A stretch of 64,000 nt of DNA from Leishmania martiniquensis (Eukaryota > Euglenozoa > Kinetoplastea > Trypanosomatida > Trypanosomatidae), in contig NC_090168.1 in assembly GCF_017916325.1 (NCBI RefSeq), positions 381,692 through 445,691 of the forward strand, given 5' to 3'. A model generated the notes under the pieces. That model made no database searches, was not told where the DNA came from, and saw only the letters and a list, made by a program, of their open reading frames with translations. The translations under genes and the position numbers were made by a program. Position 1 is the stretch's first letter; the number at the start of each line of letters is the position of its first letter. Of the stretch, positions 49,079 to 59,479 are shown one piece after another.

Positions 49079-51603
49079 ACGAGCCCCCTTACAGCGTGGC
49101 AAGCCATCACCACCTGAGGAACGAACCATCCAGTCGGGAGTGTGAGCGTTAAGGGGCGATGCACAGAGCTGCGTGAGGAAGGGGGAGTGAGAAGGGCCAG
49201 GCGAACTGCAAGAGGGCGAAAGAATACTTGCTCGTTCGTCGCAGCGTCGGGGCTGCGGCGCCGCTCTTCATTCTTATGCCGCCCTTCTCCGCACACGCAC
49301 ACACACACACTGTCACTCTCACCCCGACCGAGGGCCTTCTCGCTCCCTCGACGCTCGTCCCATGTGAGGCTCTCTGTACAAGCATGCCGAAGAAGAAAAA
49401 GAATTGGCGCGGTAAGCAGTGCGCCCCCCCTCTCCCTTTCTCCCTTTCTTTCTCTCTTGGTGTGGATCGGCCTCTGTTTCACTCCCACCGCTCTCTTGGT
49501 TGCATGTAATCATGGCTCGTTTGCTCGTTTTTTTTTCATTTTTTGAAAGGGACTTGGGAGCTAGTTGGCTGGCTGGCTGGTTGGTTGGTGTACGCAGATC
49601 ATCTGTCAACAATTTTTCGCACTGCTTCCTCCTTAGTGCCCTCCTCTCCTGCTGGCTCCGTTTTGGCCGCCTCACCCCCCGTGATCCCCTTGCCCAACAG
49701 CCACCTGTGGCCCCACCTTCCCAATTCGCGCGCTCCTCACTCCCTCTTTATCTCTCTCCCTCAACTTCTTGTCATTGACAAGCTGCGGTCGAATTTTCCC
49801 TTTCGGTTGCTGTCGTGCCGACGCGTTTCGACCCGTTGGCGGTAATAAGGACACGCTGTAATGGACGAAAGGAGAACAGGATATGCTATGGCCTTCTCTG
49901 TACTCCGAATAAGGCGAGCTGGCGTCCGTACTGGCCTTTGTACGTCGACTGTGACTGTGCGGAGTCGTCCAACACGAGGAGAAGCAAAGAGTTGCGGGAG
50001 GAGCTCACGTATATCTTAATTGTCGTGGTGGTGACGTGAACTTGATGTGCGTCACGTTCGATTTGGAGGGCAGATTGGGACTCTCGTTGAAAGTGTGCTC
50101 GCGGCACACGATGCAGCTTTCTGCATGCGGCGCTGCTGATGAAGTGCCGATCGTAGGGAGGGTGAAGACGGTCAGGAGATGGCAACAGTGGGAAAGGGCA
50201 GGAGCCGATGGGGATAGAGAGGATGGAGAGTCGACTTCATGCCTCCTCGGCACTCTTCCCCTCCCCTCCATGGCCAGGTCGCAGAACAGCTTTTTTAACT
50301 CGGTGCGACAGGAGCCTTTTCTCCTCTGCTTAGCGACACAGGTGCAGACACCATGGGGCCTGTAAGTTTGTGTGTGTGTGTGTGCTCGCCTAGGCGGTAT
50401 CGCCGTGAGAGAACGCCGACGACCACCTAACTCGCACTGCTTCACTTCGTCTGGTTCTCATTCCTCGCAAGGTCGCGGGCTTCGCCCATCTTCGACGACT
50501 TGAGTCTCGCCGCTGCCTCTGCGCGCAGTTGTTCGCTCTCCCTCTGCTGTGAGGAAGCTGAAACGGATGAGACGTGCGGTGAATGGCAGGATACGCTCAG
50601 GTGATGCCATTGGCTCTCTGAGTGCCTCACTATGCGGCGGGAGAGGAGCTGAAGAACGCCTACGCGAAGGGTGCTGTGACGCCATCTCGCTTCGACGTCA
50701 CCGTCGTGTCGTCCTCTGCTGTGAAGCTATCTCTGTTGCGGTACTGTGCCCAAAATGGCACCTCGATGCACGCGTGCCTGTGCACGTGTGTCTTTGACAC
50801 TCACGGTGATGACCACTGCAGCAGCTACAGCAACACCGTTCCGCATGCATCCACCGCCATCTCTTTGGTGTGTTTCCCTGTCCCGTTGTCGCTTCTTTCT
50901 CGACTGCCTCGTCCGCCGTTTTGCCTTGCGCTTCCTCCACTGCAGTGCTCAGTAAGAGTGCTGCTCGGCCTCTCCTCTTCCCGCTCTCCTTCTTGTATGG
51001 TCATGCCCTCTACGATTTCCTCCTCCTCCCCCCTGTCTGCCTATACGCCGCCTGCGAAGGAGGGCGAAGAAGTGAAGGTTGACGAAGACCGCCGCCGCTG
51101 CAGGAGCAGCAGCGCCGCTTTCTGTCAGAACGAGAAACGGTGCAGATACCTCGAAAGCATACTGAGATACCAACGAACATGCGAAAGTGACACTACGAAC
51201 GATGCGCGTCGCCCTGACGTCTTCGCAGAAGACTGCGTTGTTGCATCAACGTTGACCCGGGTGCTTTCACTTGCTAGTCATTCCTCCAGCCGATGCTGTA
51301 GATTTGAGAGTAGGCAGCCCAGTGCAGCACGTCCTTTCCTCTTCCCTCTCACTTTCTCGCTACTGCACCTTTCTGCTCTCCTTTTCCTCGTCTGAACCAA
51401 TGTGGTGGTGCGCCACGCGCGTATTACCGAACGACGACTCGCTGCGTATATATTACGTATGTGTGTATGCATGTGTGTATGTGTGTGTGTATGCTAGCTG
51501 CTCTGCTTACATCGAAGGGGGACGGATCTGCAGCAGGTAGCCGACTCCCCCCTCCCGCTCACATTCCTCTTCGGCAACAGAAGCACTTCTCTCTCAGCGG
51601 AAG
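49079..51603. other. Long intergenic region
   Basis: C/T tracts near 49420-49460, a GGCT/GGTT array near 49565-49590, (GT)n near 50369 and 51456-51492. Open frames (for example 50045-50365 and 50622-51395) lack recognisable protein features. No gene supported. Confidence 0.6.
51544..51580 (+). promoter_or_regulatory. Putative trans-splice acceptor for the WW/RS protein gene
   Basis: Pyrimidine-rich tract ending TTCGGCAACAG at 51580; the ATG follows 24 bases later. Confidence 0.55.
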
Positions 51604-53406
51604 ATGTCACACCGATACGAGGATGCTGTGCTAAAAGGGATGGCGCTGCTGCTACTGAATCTGCCGCCGGCGCTCTGCAGCTCTGCCCAGCCGCTGCAGA
51701 AGTTGTTTGACACGCATTACCCCAACTGCGGCATTGCGCACATCCTGATGAACACGCCGCCAATTCAAAGTACGTCTGGTGAGAACGTGATGGAGTGCGG
51801 GGCGGTTTTCTTTTCGTCACCAAAAGAGCTGTGGGCCATTCTGGATCGAGTGCGTGTGTTACTGCGCACGGAGGACGGCAGGCTGGAGTTGCGGCGCGGC
51901 TACTTGACTCTGGGTGTGTATGAGGTGTTGGTAGAAGGGGTGGTGACGTGGGGCGAGGAGGGGCGAGAGCGCATCACTTCTGACCCGACTGCTGTAGCCC
52001 CGCTACCCGCGCCAACTGCGGCATCGGGTGCCCACGACACCAAAATCTTTGCCTTGTCGCGGAAGGCGCCGCCCGCTGCGCCGGAGTCGGCCTCCTTTTC
52101 GGCCACTGCTGCCGGGACATCGTCGGGCGCTGCGCCTGCTCTGCGAAAGGAAGAGGCGAGCTCAAGTCAAGTAGAGGCGCTGTGTGGGGCAGAGAAGTGC
52201 GGGGAGGCGTGCCAGACGGTTGTTGTGACGCTCCTCTTCAGGGAAATATACAATCGCCATCGCTACACCAGAGCGGACGGAAAGCGCGACAGGCAAGATT
52301 GTGCTGCGACCAGTTTTCCTCTGTCACCGTTCATGGTGTACCAGATGCTGGTAGGGGAATGCGCACCACGCAAAATTGTCGTGATGGAGTGCCGTCAACC
52401 GGGTGCGAATCGAGAGTGGCGGGTGCTGGTCGAGCTGGAGAATGCCGATGTGGCGGGTCATGTGATTCGCGTCTTCACGCGGCGTGCTGTGGAGTATGTG
52501 AGTGAGCTGCCCACGAACAGCACAAAGCCGCAGAGTCGCCAACTACCTCAGAAAGGGGTGCTGTCGATCTGTGCGGAGGTGCGCTACATTGTAAACGGCT
52601 CCTACAGCGTACGCAAGGGTCAGAGTCGTTTTCTCCCGAACGGTGACCGAAACTATCATCGCACGGTGGCGGTGCGTCCCTTCTGCAGCGCTGAACTGGA
52701 CCTGACAAATCCAAAGAACCTCGCGAAGCTGCAGGTGAAAGCCCCGCGCGACTGGAAGCACGACCCCCACATGATGCGGCCTACCTCTATGCGTGCGCAA
52801 GAATCACAGGTTAGAGTCGAGTTCTTAAAGGAGGGACAACTAAGCGAGTCGACCTCGGCTGCGGTGCAGCACAAGCGTTGTCGCTCACCGTCCCCAGGCG
52901 AAAGTGAGGGGCGGCAGAGACGGTCGCCGTCACGCTCGCGGAGTCGGTCCACCCGCGCTTCCTTTTCACGCTCCGCCTCTGTGTCTTCGTCGCCATCGTC
53001 ACGGGATCGCTACCGTCCTCGTCGTCGTCATGGCCGACGTCGCAGCGATGAACGCTGGCGCACCGCCCGGGAGACGACGCCGAGAGGGCACCCAAAGACT
53101 GTTGAGACAGCCACCACAAAAGCGGCTGCTGCCCCCGAAGCCCTTTCGCGTGTCGAGGACCGCCCAATCGCTGCGGTGGGGTATGCGCAGACCCCGTCCC
53201 AGCTGCTGGCCCATCAAACGATGGAGGCGATATGCCAGTCTGCACGAGTAGCGCCTGTGCAACCGGCCGTGACCTACGACAGCCACGGCCCATTGCCGGT
53301 GGGGTGGCGCCCCATCTTCTCTCACGAGTACCAGCAAACGTATTATGCCTACCGGGATCCGAACACCGGTGTCGAGATGACCACGTGGGAACGACCTGCT
53401 ACGTAG
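51604..53406 (+). CDS. RS-rich protein with C-terminal WW domain, possible RNA-processing factor
   Basis: 600 residues. The N-terminal part (about 1-120) looks folded (L-Q-K-L-F-D-T-H-Y-P-N-C-G-I-A-H-I). An Ala/Pro-rich linker follows. A second folded region runs from about 195 to 415, including R-P-F-C-S-A-E-L-D-L-T-N-P. Residues about 428-490 are an Arg/Ser tract with many RS dipeptides (S-P-S-R-S-R-S-R-S). The last 35 residues are a WW domain: W568, the tyrosine pair Y580-Y581, N587-T, W595 and P598. WW plus RS is seen in splicing and transcription-coupled factors that bind proline-rich partners, so a role in trans-splicing or mRNA maturation is a reasonable inference, not shown. I do not recognise the N-terminal domains. 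Confidence 0.85.
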   Translation: MSHRYEDAVLKGMALLLLNLPPALCSSAQPLQKLFDTHYPNCGIAHILMNTPPIQSTSGENVMECGAVFFSSPKELWAILDRVRVLLRTEDGRLELRRGYLTLGVYEVLVEGVVTWGEEGRERITSDPTAVAPLPAPTAASGAHDTKIFALSRKAPPAAPESASFSATAAGTSSGAAPALRKEEASSSQVEALCGAEKCGEACQTVVVTLLFREIYNRHRYTRADGKRDRQDCAATSFPLSPFMVYQMLVGECAPRKIVVMECRQPGANREWRVLVELENADVAGHVIRVFTRRAVEYVSELPTNSTKPQSRQLPQKGVLSICAEVRYIVNGSYSVRKGQSRFLPNGDRNYHRTVAVRPFCSAELDLTNPKNLAKLQVKAPRDWKHDPHMMRPTSMRAQESQVRVEFLKEGQLSESTSAAVQHKRCRSPSPGESEGRQRRSPSRSRSRSTRASFSRSASVSSSPSSRDRYRPRRRHGRRRSDERWRTARETTPRGHPKTVETATTKAAAAPEALSRVEDRPIAAVGYAQTPSQLLAHQTMEAICQSARVAPVQPAVTYDSHGPLPVGWRPIFSHEYQQTYYAYRDPNTGVEMTTWERPAT

Positions 53407-56400
53407 GGTTGTGTAAGGGAGAGACGGGAGGGGGCGGAGGAATCGCTTGCCCGTCTGTGTGCTACTTCAGCCGCCTGAGCCTCATCTGGGCCACAGTACA
53501 GTGCACCCGATGTGGGTGATGCGTATGAATGCATAGCATGGATGAGTGCGTCATGATGCGAGGGACGCGCTTGCAAGTGCACTCGCATCCTGTCTCACAA
53601 GTAGCCTTTTCCCATGCTCTCCCAGCACAAACGTCCGGGAGCAGAGTGGAGCTGCAGATTGAGGGGCGGCGCGGTGGGGTTAAAGGAAACCGAAGCGTGT
53701 GTGGTACGGATGAGGAGCTCACTTGGTGGTGTGTCTCGGCCGTGCGTGTCTGCTGAGGTGTTCATGTGGCACAACGAAGTATGCGACAGCGCGGGCGCTG
53801 TCATCGCTGTACGGTGTGTGCCAAAGCGGTATTCCTAATTGCCGTATTTTCTGATGGGCCTGCTGTGGGCAGGACGGGTGCTGTTCACTCCCCTCCTGGG
53901 GTTTGTGGGTGACGTTTTTTTTTCGTTTGGCGGGTGTGCGTGCATATGCGCGCCGGACATGCGCAGTGGGCAGACAGGCACTTACAAGAGTGCTAAACAT
54001 CGCCCTGCCGATCGGTGAAACAGTGCGGGCTGTGCGCACGCGGCAGGATGTGTATGTGTGTGTGTGCGCGCGTGGGAAGGGGGAGGCTGCCTGGTGACTG
54101 CAGCTTGAGCGAGATGAAGCTGTGTGGCTGTGTTCGACGAGCGCAGAAAGATGCGGTGACGGCGAGGTGGGGTAAGAGGGCCTACGCGCTATCATTTACC
54201 GCGACTGGGGTGTGACGGTGACGGCCTTGCTCTCTCTCTTTCTCTGTTCCCATGCGCTCCATCCCTCGGCCCCTGCTGCTCCCCTCCTCACCCATTCGAA
54301 GAGGAGGTAGAAGGGCCAAAGTGGACGAGTGCTGTTCTGTGGAGGTTTCTTTTTTTTTCTTTCCTATACCTGTTCGCCGTTTCAGTTTTCATAGACGGTG
54401 AGGCGGCGGGAGACGGGTCTCTCTGAACCGAAATCATGTCCGCGAGAATCACTAGCGCGCTCCAGGAGGATGATAGCCGAGCGTGAAGCAGCCAATGCCA
54501 TCTGGGTGCCCCCGGCACTCCCCCAGTTTGCCGCTGCTGCTTCTGCTCTTTGCCCCCGTCCCCCTTTTTGTCGTCTCCGCTGTTCCTATCTGCGTGCCAC
54601 AGAGAGAGGAAGAAGAGGTGCTACCCGTAAGGGGAATCGAAACAGCAGCTGCTGAGAAAGTGCGACAGGTATGCTTGTGTGTGGGTGTGCATGTCGACGG
54701 TGGTGCTCTTGACGAGATTGAATGCTCGTCGCTGCGTGTTGGCACAGAGATATCAGGTTACCCAGGCGCTGGGGTATACAGGAGGAAGAGGACGCATGAC
54801 CGCAGTTCGGCACGGGCGTATTTTTCAAGTATAGTGTCATCGATGTGTGCAACGTTTCTGCGCCCCACCACTCTTTCAGCCTCTTCTGTCATTCTTTTGC
54901 CCGCGCTGCATATAAGGGAAGAGCGCAGTTGGATGGGATCGGTGTGCGTAGGAAGCTTTGGTGTGTTTGTGTGTGGGGGGTGGGGGCTCTGCTTTGTGTG
55001 CTTCTTTTCACCGGCGAGGCAGCGCGCGAGGTACGCGATAGCGGATTGCAGGATGCGCGTGGGTGGGGGGCGCTTTCCTTGATGCCATCTCATGTTAATA
55101 GTTTGGTTGCTCGCTCCTCTGCAGCCTTGGACTCGGCACGTTTGCTTCAGCGAATGTGCCTCTCCTTTTCTTTCCCTTCTGTCTGAACAGCCTCCTGCCC
55201 CGCCTTCCCCTTACCCCACTTCCACACGCACGCACACAAAGCGTCAGCTCTCTGTCGTTCTCCGGCACGCTCTCTCTCTCGCTCTCTCTCTCTGAGACAT
55301 CGTGCCTCTTCTCATGGAAGCGAGGACTCAGCAGAGTTGCGCGCCGTTTGTGTGATGGCCATTGTGGATGGCTGATGAGTGGCAGGGGGGGTGGCAAGCA
55401 GAGGTTCTGCCCAGCCGTGGAACAGAGGAAGCATCTGTGGCGAATATGAAGAAAAGAACAGCGCTGCATGTGTGCCCCACCCACTTTCCGACAGACGCGA
55501 CGCTGCCTTCGTGCCATCTGTGTGTATATATGCGCGGCAAAGTTCATGGGCAATGCGGTTCTCCGCTGCTTCAAGTTATTATTATTTTAGGGAATTAAGT
55601 GGCCACCTACCGCTCTGTATGTCTTAAGTAATGAAAAGGATCTTTGTCTCGCCCAATATCCATGCCACAAACACGCACGCAAGCACGCGTGGACGGAAGA
55701 GTGAAGGATTCTTCACTGTGTGAGGATCGGCCCGTAATGGTTACCCACACTCGCCATTCTGGTGCCGGTGAGAGGAGAGCGCATAGGTGATGAAGTCAAA
55801 AGCGCCACCGTGTGTGTGTGTGTGTGCGTGGGGGGGGAAGGGGCGGCGGTTGACATCGTAACCTAGCACGCGCCAGCTGCTTCCTCCTTTTTTTCTTTCC
55901 ATGCGGCTTTGCGCACTTGGTTTACCGTGGTCCTCGATCTGTCGATGACGTGAGCGCAGGAATGGCCCAGGGAGTATCGGCATCCCTCCCTCTTCCTCAT
56001 TCTGTTCGCCCGCATAAAGGCGCCTTTGATGCATTTACCGCCTCACTCGATCTCCGCACACACACACGCTCCTATGCACCCACGCGTATGCGCACCTGGG
56101 CTTTGTTTTTCGCTTGACGCGCTGCTGCCGTCCCGGCTCCTTTTGTCGGATGTGTAACTGCTGCTGCGCCGTTATTCGCCCCCTTCCCTTCCTGTCACAG
56201 CCGCGCGAGGATCTCCTGCAGACCTTCACCCCATTCGCAGGTGACCGCTAGAAGGAAACGAACGCTAGCGGTGCCCGCGTGGAGCAACACGCTAGGGTGG
56301 TTACAGGTAAACACGAATCATCAACGGAAAGCTAGCCGAAGACGACTTTCGTGTTCCAGCCGGTCCGCCACGGCGGATCACTGCGCGAGCCTCACACACG

Positions 56401-56639
56401 CACGCGTTTTGCTCACAAGTGATTCACAACCAAAAAAAAAACAATAAAGACGATAAGACGGCAGGCGCGGGTGGGAGTGGGGAGTACACCGCGTTGATAG
56501 TCGAGCGCGCGGCACCGCAAGCACAGAAGGCGTTGGCTAAACGGGCAACAGCGGCGGCGCCAATCGCCCAGACACTAAGAACTCTTTGGGGAAACTCAGG
56601 CCCGTTCTGCTTTTTTCGCTGTGCTTCCGTGTGAGCGCC
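53407..56639. other. Longest intergenic interval but one
   Basis: 3.2 kb with GT-rich and G-rich runs (54050-54070, 54958-54990, 55809-55840), C/T tracts and an A-rich patch at 56430-56450. An ATG frame at 54495-55082 begins with a hydrophobic stretch but is otherwise low complexity. No gene supported. Confidence 0.6.
56172..56200 (+). promoter_or_regulatory. Putative trans-splice acceptor for the SKP1-like gene
   Basis: Pyrimidine tract ending CCTTCCTGTCACAG at 56200. No ATG occurs in the 439 bases before 56640. Another AG after a weaker tract lies at 56240. Confidence 0.5.
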
Positions 56640-57698
56640 ATGACGTCGCATTCGCCGACTTTATCGGCGGCCCCGAGCATGGTGGCGTCTGCCGCGCAGA
56701 CGCTTATCTTGATTGCCTCCGATGGGGTGCGCGTTCCAGTCAAGCGTGCAATCGCCACAGAGGCCTCTTTCGTCTTGCGTGACCTGCTAGACGGAAAAGA
56801 CCTTATACCAACCACTCACTGTGACGGTGCCCGTCCTGGTCTCGGCTTTCCCGGCGACGAGGGTTCCTCGACGCATTTCTCAACCGCCAGAGCATCGGAA
56901 GTGGCAGTGGAGCTGGACAACTTGTTCGAGGCAGCTGGGGCAAGCGCACCATTAACACCCGATGGCGCGTGGCAGCGACAAAGGCCGTCGCGCTGTGGAG
57001 AAGACGGCGCCGAAGCGGTCGCCTCCAAGGCAGCCGGTAAGGAGTCTGTGCCAGACTTGATGGATTTCTTCCCCGTGGCGCCGGCGGCTGCCCCCTCGGT
57101 TGATATCTTCGCTGAGTTGCCGGCTTCAGCCGAGGAGACGCCGCTGTCCAAAGCTTCCCCCGATCTCTCTGCCACCGCCCCTTCCGCGAGGAAAGCAACA
57201 CCAACGACGCGGGTACCGCCTTTGGTGCGCGCGGAGCATTCCCTGCCCGAACCATCGCCGCCTTCCATGGCACCCGAGACGGAGGTGGAAGTCCCGTTCC
57301 CATACTTCACTGGCGACATCCTGGAGCGGGTGTGCCGTCACATGTCCTACCGCTTCCGCATGTCGTCGTTCGGCAGCGAAGACGGGTGCTATCGCGTGTA
57401 CGCCGTGAAGACGCGCACAATCCCCCGTCCCATGACGCTGCCCTTGGTGGAGTACCTGGACGGGAAGGATCGCGCCTTCATCGCCGACTGGGACGAGCTC
57501 ATCACCGTGCAGATGGTGAAGGCGGCAACGCTCCTCAACTACGAGGAACTGCTCCAACTGGCGTCGGCCAAGTTAGCCTCGTATCTCATCGAACGCGATT
57601 TGGAAGGGGTTCGAACGCTCCTTGGCGTGAAGAGCGACTTTGACATCACCGAAGACGCCGAGCTGAAGAAAGAGCAGGTGGTGGACTACTTGCGCTAG
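56640..57698 (+). CDS. SKP1/elongin-C-like protein with a large internal insertion
   Basis: 352 residues; canonical SKP1 is about 160. Residues 20-57 match the first strand-helix unit of the BTB/POZ fold (T-L-I-L-I-A-S-D-G-V-R-V-P-V-K-R). An insert of about 155 residues, Ala/Ser/Pro-rich with an acidic D-L-M-D-F-F motif, follows. The fold then resumes at V218-P-F-P-Y-F-T-G-D-I-L-E-R-V-C-R-H-M-S-Y-R, which resembles elongin C. The C-terminus is SKP1-like: A-A-T-L-L-N-Y-E-E-L-L-Q-L-A, then G-V-K-S-D-F-D-I-T-E-D-A-E-L-K-K-E. The Trp of the SKP1 C-terminal N-x-W motif is absent. Such proteins bridge cullins to F-box or SOCS-box substrate receptors; function here is inferred from fold only. Start: first ATG after the acceptor. 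Confidence 0.82.
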   Translation: MTSHSPTLSAAPSMVASAAQTLILIASDGVRVPVKRAIATEASFVLRDLLDGKDLIPTTHCDGARPGLGFPGDEGSSTHFSTARASEVAVELDNLFEAAGASAPLTPDGAWQRQRPSRCGEDGAEAVASKAAGKESVPDLMDFFPVAPAAAPSVDIFAELPASAEETPLSKASPDLSATAPSARKATPTTRVPPLVRAEHSLPEPSPPSMAPETEVEVPFPYFTGDILERVCRHMSYRFRMSSFGSEDGCYRVYAVKTRTIPRPMTLPLVEYLDGKDRAFIADWDELITVQMVKAATLLNYEELLQLASAKLASYLIERDLEGVRTLLGVKSDFDITEDAELKKEQVVDYLR

Positions 57699-59050
57699 AG
57701 CGCGGAAGAGGGCCAGGGATGTAGAAAGGGTGGGGTTCTGTGCGTGTGTGGAAGAGGGGGAGGGTATAATCGAGTGGGGCGGCAAGGCGCGAAAGAAGCG
57801 CAAGGATACCTTGATAGGCGGAAGATCGTTACCCTTGTCCGGAGGATGGACCCCACGCAGAGCGCGACGAGGCGGGTGCGCAGATGACAGTCGCTCTTCA
57901 AGGCCGCTGCACTGTAGCCGAATCCCACATACCACCCTTCCCTCTCCTGCTTGCTCATTGCGTCATGTCGGCTCCCCCCCCCCGCTACTAGCATTGGTGC
58001 GTGCTAATGCTCTGCCCCCCCACCACCCTCCTCCTCTCTCCTTCCCCGTCAGGCCTGCAGGGTCAAAACAGTGTCGTACTCTCGTGCACCGCTTCCTCTG
58101 CGCCTCTCTGCTTACAATCTCTTCTGTTCAGTGGGCTGCGTATGTGTCTGTGTGTGTGTGTATCTCCGTCACTTGTTTCCCTTTTCGCCTTCGTCGGTCT
58201 CACGCTCTCCGTTAGTTGAGCGAAAGGGTATGTGTGTCCCCCCCACTCCCCCTTCTATCCTCACCGACGGCGCTTTTCACCCGTTTTGTGCGTCGGAATC
58301 GCTGCCAAGATGGCGGAAAGGATTGACAACATGCGGAGATAAAGGCGCGAGCTCTCTTCTAAGGCTGAAGACACGCATACAAGCTCTTGTGTATCCGCCC
58401 CATCCTGTGTGGGCCGTACAGCCGCTCTTTGTCCGTGCGCATCCCATTACCTTAGCTGACAGAGTAAGGCTACAGAGAGAGGGGCATGGCGGCTGCAGGC
58501 AATACCGCCTGACTGGTGCGATGACTTCGTTGTTGGTGTTAGGGAGGGGAGGGGGGACGGCGCTATGCTTTTTTTTGGCTGTGTGTTCTCCTCCCCCCCG
58601 CCGCACACACACACACACTTTCGAAAGACCTCCTCAACTTTGGTGGTACGTCGGTACCAACGTTGGCGTGCGCGGCAGGCGGCATGCTACGCTCTCCTGC
58701 GGCGCACGGCTTCTCCCTCCCCTTTACTCTCGCGTTTCCCTATCCCTCTCTCCCAGCTCTCAGGGCTCTGCTCGCACCCCACATGCACATGCAACACTAA
58801 CCAGAGAACCAGGCACATCTGCTCTCTCTTCGCATTGCCTCTAGCTTTCTTAGACCACGCAGACAAAACCAAGCAACACAGGAAGCACGGCAGTGGCGCT
58901 TTCATCTCTCGTCGTCTGTCTCTTACAGCACCGCGCGAAGGAAAGGGGATAGGAGCGAGGGAGAAGCTCAACTGTTGCCGCACGGCATCTCACATACGGG
59001 CCGCCGCTACTCGCATCGCCCCTACTCTCCTCCGCTTCTCGCGAGATTCG
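57699..59050. other. Intergenic region
   Basis: Spacer with C/T tracts, (GT)n near 58144-58162, a (CA)n run near 58604-58616, and several acceptor-like AGs before the next gene. No gene supported. Confidence 0.65.
58899..58928 (+). promoter_or_regulatory. Putative trans-splice acceptor for the rhodanese-like gene
   Basis: CTTTCATCTCTCGTC... tract ending TGTCTCTTACAG at 58928. The first ATG downstream is 59051. An earlier acceptor at 58756 would place other ATGs in the leader. Confidence 0.55.
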
Positions 59051-59479
59051 ATGGCATCACTGAAGGTGCGCAGCACGGCCGCGCCGGCTGAGATCGAGGT
59101 GGGTGTTACTGCTTCGAGTCCAGCAGAGATATCTGCAGAAGAGCTCCACAGGATTCTCCACTCCCCCGACAAGGCATCTGTGATAGTTGTGGATGTGCGC
59201 AGCGCGGACGACTACGCTTCTTTTCACATCCCTGAGAGTATCAGCAAGCCATTCCAGGATTTGAACTTTTCCGAGTTAGCGAGCGAGGTCGCCTCGCAGG
59301 CGCATCGCGGGGCGCGGTTGCTGGTATTCGTATCGGCGCAGAGTCCCGATGTGGACGATTTGGCGGCGCGCGAGTACATTGCCGAGTACGAGAAGTTACA
59401 CGCCGCTCCCCCAGCGAACGGCTCGGTACGAGTGTTGCTGGGTGGCCTCTATACCTGGTCCCAACTCTACCCCGTTTAA
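59051..59479 (+). CDS. Rhodanese/Cdc25/ACR2-fold protein lacking the catalytic cysteine
   Basis: 142 residues, a single rhodanese-fold domain. Visible: I-S-A-E-E-L near 27-32; V-I-V-V-D-V-R (44-50) followed by S-A-D-D-Y-A-S-F-H-I-P-E-S, the usual CH2A-type start; a strand A-R-L-L-V-F-V-S-A-Q-S; and the C-terminal V-L-L-G-G-L-Y-T-W near 128-136, as in Cdc25/ACR2 proteins. In active ACR2-type enzymes the loop reads H-C-A-Q-S-x-x-R. Here His, Cys and the phosphate-binding Arg positions are Val94, Ser95 and Val101. The protein is therefore probably a non-catalytic binder or regulator. No targeting signal is obvious. The longer upstream open frame (from 58565) lacks an ATG in the likely mRNA. Confidence 0.82.
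   Translation: MASLKVRSTAAPAEIEVGVTASSPAEISAEELHRILHSPDKASVIVVDVRSADDYASFHIPESISKPFQDLNFSELASEVASQAHRGARLLVFVSAQSPDVDDLAAREYIAEYEKLHAAPPANGSVRVLLGGLYTWSQLYPV

Noticed and set aside
50622..51395. 257-codon open frame with a GTG start
   Set aside because: No ATG near the start, Ser/Leu/Cys-rich sequence from C/T tracts, and no recognisable domain.
54495..55082. ATG frame beginning with a signal-like hydrophobic segment
   Set aside because: The hydrophobic run comes from a C/T tract, and the rest encodes GT- and G-repeat translations. No family features.
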